From: Photobacterium sp. GJ3
GTDB lineage: Bacteria > Pseudomonadota > Gammaproteobacteria > Enterobacterales > Vibrionaceae
DNA length: 64,000 nt
NCBI RefSeq assembly: GCF_018199995.1
Contig: NZ_CP073578.1
Location: 2,356,001-2,420,000 of the forward strand
Direction of reading: 5' to 3'
Both the position numbers and the translations under genes were made by a program. This document shows, in pieces, positions 1 to 7,648 of this stretch (positions are counted from its first letter, which is position 1; every line of letters begins with the position of its first letter). Under the pieces are notes generated by a model. That model was not told the origin of the DNA. It worked only from the letters and a program-made list of their open reading frames with translations, and did no database searches.

Positions 1-302
1 TCTGTTCGCATATCCTGCCAGACAATCGCGTGATACACAGGCTTTCCCGTCACGGAATCCCACGCAACAATACTCTCGCCCTGATGGCACAGACCAATGG
101 CATCCACTTCGCCACCCGATGCTAAACAGTGTTGAATGTTGTTTAAGATTTCTTCAGCGTCGTGTTCAACCCAACCATTCTCGGGGGTGATCTGTTGATG
201 GGGAATCGCCATTGGGGAATGAATCTCTCCATTTTCTTCCACAATGACGATTCGGGTCCCAGTTGTCCCTTGATCAATCGCTGCATATCTTTGATTCAAC
301 AT
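1..302 (-). CDS. FGGY-family carbohydrate kinase, glycerol-kinase-like (N-terminal part; gene runs off the window)
   Basis: About the first 100 residues of a sugar/polyol kinase are present; the rest lies beyond base 1. The N-terminus has the phosphate-binding motif DQGTTGTR at about residues 9-16, then GWVEHD near residue 43 and VWQDMRT at the end of the visible part. All three have direct counterparts in E. coli GlpK (DQGTTSSR, GWVEHD, VWQCRRT). GlpK phosphorylates glycerol to glycerol 3-phosphate in the cytoplasm. The ATG at 300-302 is preceded on the minus strand by AAAGGA. The gene is divergent from two FAD oxidoreductases related to glycerol-3-phosphate dehydrogenase, which supports a glycerol or related polyol role. 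The substrate cannot be settled from this fragment, and another FGGY kinase is possible. Confidence 0.85.
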   Translation of the reverse strand, partial: MLNQRYAAIDQGTTGTRIVIVEENGEIHSPMAIPHQQITPENGWVEHDAEEILNNIQHCLASGGEVDAIGLCHQGESIVAWDSVTGKPVYHAIVWQDMRT

Positions 303-561
303 GTTTTTTCCTTTCATTACGCTGACCATCACGTCCGATTCATGTTGTTAATGCGTTTCATTTCACTAAACAACAACCAAAAACAACACCAATAAAACAA
401 CAAATACAACAAATGACCAACAACTCAATGGCGATGACCCGGAACTGTGACCGATACGACGAAATGTCCGAATTGAGTCCGAATTGTTTTGATTGATGTT
501 GTTTTCGTTCTATAGTCTCACTTGAATTGTTTCACTCCATGAACCAAGAAAGGGCTTTATC
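303..561. promoter_or_regulatory. Divergent promoter region with ACAACA-rich repeats
   Basis: This 259-base gap separates the kinase (leftward) from the oxidoreductases (rightward). Between about 366 and 426 the motif ACAACA recurs several times, including two adjacent copies of ACAACAAAT. The reverse motif TGTTGT occurs near 343 and 497. A separate tandem repeat, TGTCCGAATTG at 465-475 then AGTCCGAATTG at 476-486, has an 11-base period and ends just before the predicted -35 box. Such arrays suit a DeoR-type repressor, one of which lies at 3269-4036, but binding is inferred only. Confidence 0.55.
489..516 (+). promoter_or_regulatory. Predicted sigma-70 promoter of the oxidoreductase pair
   Basis: TTGATT at 489-494 and TATAGT at 511-516 are separated by 16 bases and stand about 45 bases ahead of the ATG at 562. 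The tandem CCGAATTG repeat ends at 486, right next to the -35 box, as expected for a regulator that controls this promoter. Confidence 0.55.
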
Positions 562-1965
562 ATGCAGACATCGAATATAGACCGGGAATGGGACGTCATT
601 ATTGTCGGGGGAGGTGTGGTCGGATGTGCCGTCATGAGAAAGTTTACGCTGCTGGGCGCTCGCGTATTACTGCTCGAGCGGGGCGGAGACATTCTTTCTG
701 GGGCCAGTAAAGCGAACAGCGCCATTCTGCACACCGGTTTTGATGCGCCCCCCGCCAGTGTTGAGCTCGACTGCATGAAGCGAGGCTATGAAGAGTTTCT
801 GAGCATTCATCGACACTTCAACTTACCCGTTTTAAAGACAGGTGCATTCGTCGTTGCATGGGACGAAGCGCAACTGAAAGCCTTACCCGGCATTGTTGAA
901 AAAGCACACCAGAACGGCATCATGAATGTGCGTGAAATCTCTGTGGATGCGCTGTACCAGCAAGAACCCAACCTCGGCAAAGGTGCGTTGGGTGCTGTTT
1001 CCGTCCCGGACGAGTGTGTGATTGACCCCTGGTCTACCCCGCTCGCTTACATGACACAGGCGGTCGAGCATGGGGCGAAATATGAGTTTCACTGTGAAGT
1101 CACCCACGGTGAGTTCAACGATGATCGCTGGACTTTAACCACCTCAAAAGGTGACTTCAGAACCAAAATTGTTATCAATTGTGCCGGTATCAACGGGGAT
1201 ATCGTGGAAAACATCTGCAGACCATCCCCTTTTACGATTCACCCCAGAAAGGGACAGTTCCTGGTTTTCGATAAATCCGCCGCACAAAGCATTGATGCGA
1301 TCATTCTGCCTGTCCCAACCGCTGTCACGAAAGGCGTGCTCATCAGTAAAACTATTTTCGGTAATTTACTGGTCGGCCCAACCGCAGAAGAGCAGGAAGA
1401 CAGATGGCACGCAGCGGTGTCGAAGCCTATGCTGGAAGATCTGAAACAGCAAGGCACAGCCCTGCTCCCATCACTCATCAATCATGCCGTCACCGCCACT
1501 TACGCTGGCTTAAGGCCTGCGACTGAATACAAGGACTATCAGCTTTCCTGCGTCCGGGAAAAAAACTGGCTTTGTGCCGGAGGCATTCGCTCGACGGGGC
1601 TGACATCCGCATTAGGGATTGCGCAGGTGCTCGCTGAACTGTTTGAGATGCATCTGAACGATAAAATTCAATGCTCGCCAGTTCAGGACATCCATTGGCC
1701 AAAAATGCCAAACCTTGCTCAGCACTTAACCCGTGCATATGAACAGCCCGACAATGGCGGCGTTGTTTGTCATTGTGAGCTGGTAACACAGTCAGAAATT
1801 GAAGCTGTCTTTGCTTCCTCAGTGCCGCCGGAGTGTATTGGTGGGCTCAGAAGACGAACCCGCGTCATGATGGGACGATGCAATGGCTTTTATTGCAGTA
1901 GTCACGTCAACAAGCTCATTGATCAAAACATTGAACAGAATCTGAGTGTTGGAGATATTCTATGA
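562..1965 (+). CDS. FAD-dependent oxidoreductase, GlpA-like, with C-terminal [2Fe-2S]-type domain
   Basis: The 467-residue protein has a DAO-type FAD fold: VIIVGGGVVG at about residues 14-23 binds the ADP part of FAD, followed by a GASKANSAILH segment typical of glycerol-3-phosphate and 2-hydroxyacid oxidases. The C-terminal 65 residues carry a BFD-like iron-sulfur pattern, CHC near residue 404 and RCNGFYC near 440. This is the architecture of anaerobic glycerol-3-phosphate dehydrogenase subunit A and of related enzymes beside glycerol kinases in other bacteria. It probably oxidises a phosphorylated polyol, glycerol 3-phosphate being the simplest guess. Start ATG follows AAAGGG. Its stop overlaps the next start in ATGA, so the two are translationally coupled. 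Confidence 0.85.
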   Translation: MQTSNIDREWDVIIVGGGVVGCAVMRKFTLLGARVLLLERGGDILSGASKANSAILHTGFDAPPASVELDCMKRGYEEFLSIHRHFNLPVLKTGAFVVAWDEAQLKALPGIVEKAHQNGIMNVREISVDALYQQEPNLGKGALGAVSVPDECVIDPWSTPLAYMTQAVEHGAKYEFHCEVTHGEFNDDRWTLTTSKGDFRTKIVINCAGINGDIVENICRPSPFTIHPRKGQFLVFDKSAAQSIDAIILPVPTAVTKGVLISKTIFGNLLVGPTAEEQEDRWHAAVSKPMLEDLKQQGTALLPSLINHAVTATYAGLRPATEYKDYQLSCVREKNWLCAGGIRSTGLTSALGIAQVLAELFEMHLNDKIQCSPVQDIHWPKMPNLAQHLTRAYEQPDNGGVVCHCELVTQSEIEAVFASSVPPECIGGLRRRTRVMMGRCNGFYCSSHVNKLIDQNIEQNLSVGDIL

Positions 1966-3176
1966 AATCTTGTTACGACGTCGTCATCATTGGTGCCGGT
2001 CCCGCAGGGATTGCTGCTGCAACCGCTTTACAAAAGAAAGGCGTAACCGACATCCTGTTGCTCGACCGGGAAAACGAAGCCGGTGGTGTACCGCGTCATT
2101 GCCAGCACCCGACATTTGGCGCGCTGGTCTATAAGCGTCCGATGAAAGGCCATGTTTTCTCAGAAAAAATACTCGAAGCCTGCCGGAATATCGATGTCAT
2201 CACGCGAGCGACTGTCGTTGCGATTCATCAGGATGGCTTCTTAGATATTTCGACACCACAGGGCTTCAAAACGATTCAGGGGCATCGTGTCATTCTGGCC
2301 ACCGGTGCCAGAGAAACACCAAGACACCCAAGATGCATCTCCGGTTTAAGGCCCCTAGGTGTCCTGACGGTTGGCGCATTACAGCAGTTCGTTTATCTCA
2401 CCAAGCAGCGCCCCTGCAACCAGCCTGTGATTATCGGTACAGACTTAGTGAGTTTTTCAGCCCTGTGGACCCTCAGAAATGCCGGCATCAAATGCGTGGC
2501 CATGATTGAAGAGAATCATCGGGTGACGGCTTACCGACCATCCGAAATTTTTGCAAAGTTATTGGGCGTCAAAATCCATAAAAGCACCCGTCTGGAAAGC
2601 ATCCATGGTTTAGAACGGGTCGAAGCCATTACGGTGAAAGACAAAAATAATGACCTGACGACCATCGCTTGTGACGCTGTTATTTTTAGTGGTGAATTCG
2701 TTGGAGAAAATACTCTGATTAAAAACAGCCATCTGGCTTATACGCCCGATACCGGTTGCCCGATAGTCGACCAATACGGACGCTGCTCCGACAATATTTA
2801 TTATGCCGCTGGAAATATGACGCATCCTGCCGATATGGGAGATCAGTGTTATCTTGAAGGATTAAAAATTGGTCAGGCCGTCGCTGATAGCTTTTTAATC
2901 GATTCAATACCCACAGAAAATAAAGTCATGGTTCATCACGGTGAAAATATTCGATTTACCGTACCTTCTTGCTTCACGTTAGAAAACACAAAGCATGTCG
3001 ATCTCAATATTCGCGTTTCAAAAGCTATCTCTGGAACCATTCAAATATGTGCTGACGATGTCGTCATTCATGAAAAAAGAGGTTCATTTTTACCGCACAG
3101 AAAAATTAGCATCAAAAACGTTAATCTCAGCCACCTCGATAAGATGACCCAAGAAATACAGATTAAAATCGTTTAA
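1962..3176 (+). CDS. NAD(P)/FAD-dependent oxidoreductase, partner of the upstream GlpA-like protein
   Basis: 404 residues. VVIIGAGPAGIAAA at about residues 6-19 is a Rossmann FAD site. VILATGARETPRHP near 110 and a late AAGNMTHPADMGDQC segment fit the pyridine-nucleotide-disulfide-type fold of HcnB/OoxA-like and GlpB-like proteins. Such proteins usually form a heteromer with the preceding oxidoreductase and pass electrons on. The last 80 or so residues are a beta-rich tail with no cysteine motif. A separate DUF1667 protein, often third in similar clusters, is absent here. It overlaps the upstream gene by four bases (ATGA). The exact electron acceptor is unknown. Confidence 0.8.
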   Translation: MKSCYDVVIIGAGPAGIAAATALQKKGVTDILLLDRENEAGGVPRHCQHPTFGALVYKRPMKGHVFSEKILEACRNIDVITRATVVAIHQDGFLDISTPQGFKTIQGHRVILATGARETPRHPRCISGLRPLGVLTVGALQQFVYLTKQRPCNQPVIIGTDLVSFSALWTLRNAGIKCVAMIEENHRVTAYRPSEIFAKLLGVKIHKSTRLESIHGLERVEAITVKDKNNDLTTIACDAVIFSGEFVGENTLIKNSHLAYTPDTGCPIVDQYGRCSDNIYYAAGNMTHPADMGDQCYLEGLKIGQAVADSFLIDSIPTENKVMVHHGENIRFTVPSCFTLENTKHVDLNIRVSKAISGTIQICADDVVIHEKRGSFLPHRKISIKNVNLSHLDKMTQEIQIKIV

Positions 3177-3184
3177 AGACTCAG

Positions 3185-3218
3185 GTAATCGATAACCCTT
3201 GAAAGCGTTATCGATTAC
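3185..3218. repeat. Perfect 12-bp inverted repeat between convergent genes
   Basis: GTAATCGATAAC (3185-3196) and GTTATCGATTAC (3207-3218) pair perfectly around a 10-base loop, just after the oxidoreductase stop and before the end of the convergent deoR-type gene. There is no clear T run on either strand, so it is either a weak bidirectional terminator or a protein-binding palindrome. Confidence 0.6.
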
Positions 3219-3268
3219 ACGAAAAAATCATCGTAAGCAATCAAAGAGAACCCGCTTGGTGACGTACT

Positions 3269-4036
3269 TTATTCAGGCCGTAACCATGATAACGCATACT
3301 TTTCTGTTGCGGTGAACCAGGATTGATCGTAAAAATCAGTCACCAGATAATCAACTTGCTCCCAGGGGCAGACTTTCGCGATGGCTTGACTCCCCATCTT
3401 TTTGGCATCAACCACCACCACAGTCTTAGCACTGTTCTGAATCATTTTTTTCGCCACTGCAGCCTCATCCAGATCTTGATTCATAAACCCTTTTTCCAGA
3501 TCCACTGCGCCTGAACCAATCACGGCATAGTCGGCATAAAAGTTGTCAATATGAGACAGCGTGATCCCGCCAAGGCACTCATTCTGGCTTTTGACAAACT
3601 GTCCACCCAGAAGAATGACCGTATTCGAATGATTTTCGTTCACAATCCCCGCGATCATCGGAGAATTGGTAATCACCGTTAAACCATTCAGATGAAAAAG
3701 CTCTTCTGCAACCGCTAAAGTTGTTGTACCAAAGTCGATAAATACCGTATCACCCGGCTTAAAAATCGATACCGTTTTTTTAGCAATCAATTTCTTTTGG
3801 TCAAAAGATTCCTTCACCCTCTGAACAAAATCCAATTCATATTTGGACTGAATATTCACGGCACCACCGTGAACTTTTTTAAGTAACTTCCTGGCTTCCA
3901 GTTTATTCAGGTCTCTTCGTATGGTTTCCTGAGTCACATTAAACTTATCTGCTAACTCATTCACCGCGACTTTCCCTTCAGATAAAAGGATTTCATGGAT
4001 TTTACTTAATCTTTCCTCAAGTGAAATACCTTCCAT
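3269..4036 (-). CDS. DeoR/GlpR-family transcriptional repressor
   Basis: About 255 residues. An N-terminal DeoR helix-turn-helix (VNELADKFNVTQETIRRDL, roughly residues 23-41) is followed by KKVHGGAVN, the classic junction of this family, and a sugar-phosphate-sensing domain (DeoRC) with IDFGTTT near 100 and VIGSGAVD near 175. The family represses polyol and sugar operons and releases DNA on binding the phosphorylated intermediate. The ATG at 4034-4036 is preferred over an in-frame TTG two codons upstream. It is convergent with the oxidoreductase genes and likely controls the kinase/oxidoreductase promoter at 303-561. Effector probably glycerol 3-phosphate or a similar compound. Confidence 0.88.
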   Translation of the reverse strand: MEGISLEERLSKIHEILLSEGKVAVNELADKFNVTQETIRRDLNKLEARKLLKKVHGGAVNIQSKYELDFVQRVKESFDQKKLIAKKTVSIFKPGDTVFIDFGTTTLAVAEELFHLNGLTVITNSPMIAGIVNENHSNTVILLGGQFVKSQNECLGGITLSHIDNFYADYAVIGSGAVDLEKGFMNQDLDEAAVAKKMIQNSAKTVVVVDAKKMGSQAIAKVCPWEQVDYLVTDFYDQSWFTATEKYALSWLRPE

Positions 4037-4174
4037 ATTCAACTGTCTCTATGATGTTGCCAAGCCTACAAAATACGCAATCTAACGAACGTTCAGCGGA
4101 CACGAACAATCGCATTCAACAATCAACATCTGACTGCGATGTGTTCTTCGTCTCACACAAGTTTCAATCCTAAC

Positions 4175-5189
4175 CTATCGTCGATGAAAACTACACGAAT
4201 CATCATGTGATTTCCAGAAAGTACAAGATGCCGCTTCATGAGCGGCCTGGCTGTCATCGGTAAAGATCACCAGCAGAAGCGCAGCCAGCAGGCTGAACAG
4301 GCCCGCACACAACATCACCAGGCCAAACCCGGCCGCCATCGAGGACTGATAAACCAAAATCAGTGCCTCACGTCCCTGCGGAAACTCATAGCTCATCACT
4401 GCGCGATGGGCTATCTCAACAGCCGCCTCTATGCTGTCAGCATCTACGCTTTTGGCCATGTCCTGAATCGCGTAAAGGCTCATCAGGCTGCCGAGTATCG
4501 CAATGCCCTGGGTCATCCCGATCTGACGCAATGCGTTCATTGTTGCCGAGGCAATCCCGGCGCGCTCAGCAGGCGCATAATCCATCACCATCATCCCGGT
4601 GGCAGGCACGGAAAGCCCCGCCCCTAAACCAAGCACCGCAAGCGTGATCCCGATAAAAATGTCAGACGTCTCAACCGCAAATAACGACATCGCGCACAGA
4701 GACACCCCGATCAACGTATATCCAGTGACCATCAGTTTCTTCAGCGAAACATGCCGGGCCATCCGGCCAAACAGCAACGATGCCACGCCCATCATTGTGA
4801 ATTGCGGCATCAGAGAGATATTCCGAAAAAGTTGAAGGGGAAACAGTGGTCGCTTGACCGTGAACTCAATCCAGACAAAAACCACAAAAGCCACTGCGGC
4901 ACAGGAGAGCGGCGAAGGCACAAATCACGGAGCCCATCACAAAGAGCGCGACACTGCCCAGCCACACCCGCTTGTGTCCGTATTTATCGCCCAGCGGGCC
5001 TGCGGACAACATCACTGCCGAAAGCGCAATCGCGTAAATGTTAATGATCCACTGAAGCCCGGCCATATCCGCATGGAGCGCTTCCTGAAGCGTCGGCAAC
5101 GCGACGTTGACAATACTGATGTCCAGTGTCGACAGAAAAGTTCCGAGGTAGGCCGCGATGACCAGCGCATGAGTTCGGTATCGTTCCAT
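4175..5189 (-). pseudogene. Decayed DHA2-type (EmrB/QacA) MFS efflux pump
   Basis: The first 100 or so codons (ATG at 5187-5189) encode a normal start of a 14-helix drug:proton antiporter: TM1, the DISIVNVALP motif, TM2 and motif A (LGDKYGHKRV). The reading then leaves the frame near 4890-4920 and resumes in another frame at a segment normally found around TM8 (IEFTVKRPLFPLQLFRN). From there about 230 codons run to the end. The family is usually about 450-500 residues; roughly 100-150 residues of the middle are missing, and a second stretch after LQLFRN is also lost. This is therefore gene decay by deletions, not a single base error. It was probably a multidrug exporter. Confidence 0.8.
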
Positions 5190-5342
5190 GAGTACGATCA
5201 ATTTAAATGAGAATAAGTCTCAATACTATAGGCTGAACGACGGCCGGTCAAAGTCTTTCACGATAGCCACGCAAGCGGCTTTTATCACGATTTCACCTCG
5301 AAGAATGAGTGACTTGCAGCCACAGAACGCTATCATCCTACG

Positions 5343-5561
5343 ATGAAATTCAGCGAAGTGGCCAAACTTTGATTGAACTCACTGGACGAAGTTCAGGACG
5401 ATGCAACAAAATCGTTGTGGTTCAAAAGTCATCAGCGGCCACACAAGCCCATGGATGGTCGCAACCTGATGATGACGGCGTATCTTTTACAATTCACTGC
5501 GGTTCAGATTGGGAGAAAAATCTCCCTCCAGCGGCCCACACAGAACAAGGCTAAAAATTGA
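5343..5561 (+). pseudogene. Short decayed reading frame ahead of the MATE gene
   Basis: From the ATG at 5343 a frame runs to the TGA at 5559-5561, broken by one TGA at 5370-5372. The part after that stop encodes about 62 residues if started at TTG 5373. Its stop overlaps the TTG start of the MATE gene in TTGA, the arrangement of coupled genes. I do not recognise the product. It may be the remnant of a small regulator, or just leader sequence. Confidence 0.3.
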
Positions 5562-6892
5562 TATACAACGAAATAAAAGCGATCAACTACCGTCTGTGGT
5601 TAGTCTTGCTCCTCACAAGCTTCATCCCTTTAATTTACTCGACCACCCGAATTCATTTTTTAGGCAGTATCCCCAACCCATGGGCTTTTAGTATTGCAGC
5701 GCAAGTGGCTTGGCTCAATGTGGGGTATGAAGTACTCAGTGAAGCATTGCTCATCCCGCTTGCATTTATTTTGGGTCAAGTGATCCATCACAATGAAGCT
5801 TTTCGTAAACGCGCCAGTCTCTCGCTGTTCGTGACCTTAACCAGCTACCTTTTGGTGACCCTGTTTGTCTTGTGGCTAGCGCCTCGATTTGTGGAAGCCA
5901 TGCAGCAACAAAACGATCAATTACAGCAGACTATCCAATATATTCGCCTGGAATCCGTCGCGATTTTACTCTCCAGTTTTTATGCATTTTTGTCATTGAT
6001 ACTCGTTCTCAAGAACGAACAAACAGCGCTCTATGGACTACTCATCATACAAACTCTGATGACCGTACTATGCGATAGCCTTTTCGTGAGTCAGTTGCCC
6101 TACTCCCTTCATCTGGGGGTTCATGGCATTGCCTTCAGTAATATTGCTGTGAATAGTCTTCTCGCACTCATTGCCATCGTATACCTATCCAAATCAGGGC
6201 TTCGTCTAAGCCCCAGGTCGATTTCAATCAAACCAACACGTTGGCTGAAAGAATGGGCAAAAATTGGATGGAAGTCAGGGGTTGAATCCCTGGTGCGCAA
6301 CACCGCTTTTATTGTCATGATTCTTCAGTTAATCAACCAAGTACAACAAGCTGGGCCTTTCTGGGTTGCAAACCAGTTTATCTGGGGATGGTTGCTGCTG
6401 CCTGTGTTGACACTCGGACAACTGGTGAAGCAAGATGCTGCGACAAACGGTGGGTTAACCTCGGAACGCATTCGCAGTTACCTTTGGATCACCGTCGGAA
6501 TCCTCGCTATCTGGTTACTGAGCGCTCCATTGTGGAACAGCTTTATCGCGAATGTTCTGGGCGTTGAAGATTCAGTCGCCATTACAAACCTCGTGTGGCT
6601 CATGGTTGGCTTCTATGTCATTTTCAGCCTGAACAATATCATCGACAGCTACTTTTACGGGATTGGACGCACTGATTTAATGCTGTACCAGTCACTCATC
6701 GTCAATACCTTGTTTTACGGCACTGCTTTTGTACTTTACCAAGCGGGTCTCTTTATCCCGACGCTTGAAAGAATTGCCATGATGTTCGGTTTGGGGATTA
6801 CAGCCGATGCGATAATCACCTGGTTACTGTACCTCGCCCTACGAGATAACATGAAGCCAGCCCAACACGCAGAGAGCCATTCATACCTGTAA
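5558..6892 (+). CDS. MATE-family efflux transporter
   Basis: 444 residues with about 12 hydrophobic helices and no signal peptide, the size and layout of the MATE (multidrug and toxic compound extrusion) family, which exports drugs or cations in exchange for Na+ or H+ at the inner membrane. A stop (TAA 5552-5554) lies two codons before the TTG at 5558 and no in-frame ATG is near, so TTG with AAGG seven bases upstream is the likely start. It is an atypical MATE protein: the N-terminus contains STTRIHFLGSIPNPWAF rather than the usual N-terminal helix, and I cannot name a subfamily or substrate. Confidence 0.7.
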   Translation: MIYNEIKAINYRLWLVLLLTSFIPLIYSTTRIHFLGSIPNPWAFSIAAQVAWLNVGYEVLSEALLIPLAFILGQVIHHNEAFRKRASLSLFVTLTSYLLVTLFVLWLAPRFVEAMQQQNDQLQQTIQYIRLESVAILLSSFYAFLSLILVLKNEQTALYGLLIIQTLMTVLCDSLFVSQLPYSLHLGVHGIAFSNIAVNSLLALIAIVYLSKSGLRLSPRSISIKPTRWLKEWAKIGWKSGVESLVRNTAFIVMILQLINQVQQAGPFWVANQFIWGWLLLPVLTLGQLVKQDAATNGGLTSERIRSYLWITVGILAIWLLSAPLWNSFIANVLGVEDSVAITNLVWLMVGFYVIFSLNNIIDSYFYGIGRTDLMLYQSLIVNTLFYGTAFVLYQAGLFIPTLERIAMMFGLGITADAIITWLLYLALRDNMKPAQHAESHSYL

Positions 6893-7171
6893 TGATCCAT
6901 GCGCAGAAATACACCTGATGTGCGTTTTCAAAGCGAGACGATGAAAGGCATTGGCGAACGTGTAGTTTAAACCCGAAGGTGACATCACCTCCTTTTGATT
7001 CAGCAGCTGCAATGAAATGTGTCAGATTTTTTCTTTTATGGTGTCACACGAAAACGAAGCATTGATCATGTCTGTGGGAAGTCTTCGTTTAGTTCTGGAC
7101 ATTAATCATGTTTCAAACCCAATCATTCCCAGGGGATGTGATTCCTTTTTATGACGTAAATACAAAAAGCT

Positions 7172-7199
7172 GTCATTACCGAGCAGGCGGGAATCCAGG
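7172..7199. repeat. Degenerate copy of a REP-like palindrome
   Basis: Read on the minus strand this gives CCTGGATTCCCGCCTGCTCG followed by GTAATGAC, matching the intact repeat at 18993-19022 apart from a few changes that break the right arm of the stem. It appears to be an eroded member of the same repeat family. Confidence 0.6.
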
Positions 7200-7346
7200 T
7201 AGCACATGCATATATCTTAAATTTATGCGTGTATGTCGCGTTTGAGTTCAGTGCCAAAATCAGCTTTTTTGAAATGCGCGCCAGATACTCTTTGCTGGCC
7301 CAAGAGTACCCAGAAATACCTCTGATTCTCTATTGTGGTCCGGGCC

Positions 7347-7397
7347 GGTTGTAGGCGCTCCCGGCGCCGACAACCTAAAAATTCGTCCTGAATTTTT
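7347..7397. repeat. Two consecutive hairpins in the gene-free region
   Basis: First hairpin: GGTTGT-A-GGCGC, loop TCCCG, GCGCC-G-ACAACC (7347-7375), 11 pairs with one mismatch. Second: AAAAATTC, loop GTCCT, GAATTTTT (7377-7397), 8 pairs. The second supplies an A-rich left arm and T-rich right arm, so the pair could end transcription in either direction, or mark the end of a lost mobile element. Confidence 0.5.
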
Positions 7398-7648
7398 CCC
7401 TGGAGTTGCGTGAGAAGTTAGTAAACTTATTTTTGGACAATTCCGAGTTGCACCTATTCTAATTTAATAATGCATAAATTAACTGAGGTGTGTCAGCTCA
7501 CTTATTTGAGCCTTCAATATCACTGGAGCAGTTCACCCTTTAGCAAATCTTAATTATGGATATTGTGTAAGAAATATTATACCTACAATCAAGCGACGAA
7601 ATTGGATAGCTCCTAGCTTTTAATTAGTAAAAAACGGGTTATCTGTAA

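Larger units (their letters stand above)
6893..7648. other. Gene-free 756-base stretch with repeat relics
   Basis: No convincing gene on either strand. It holds a degenerate copy of the palindromic repeat found at 18993 (7172-7199), two consecutive hairpins (7347-7397), and a stretch around 7254-7353 that reads as about 33 sensible codons ending in TAG, which may be the tail of a lost gene. It lies at the left edge of the A+T-rich 5-oxoproline island and looks like a junction scar. Confidence 0.5.

Noticed and set aside
366-426. ACAACA repeats considered as a CRISPR array
   Set aside because: The units are too short, the spacing is irregular and there are no spacers or cas genes.
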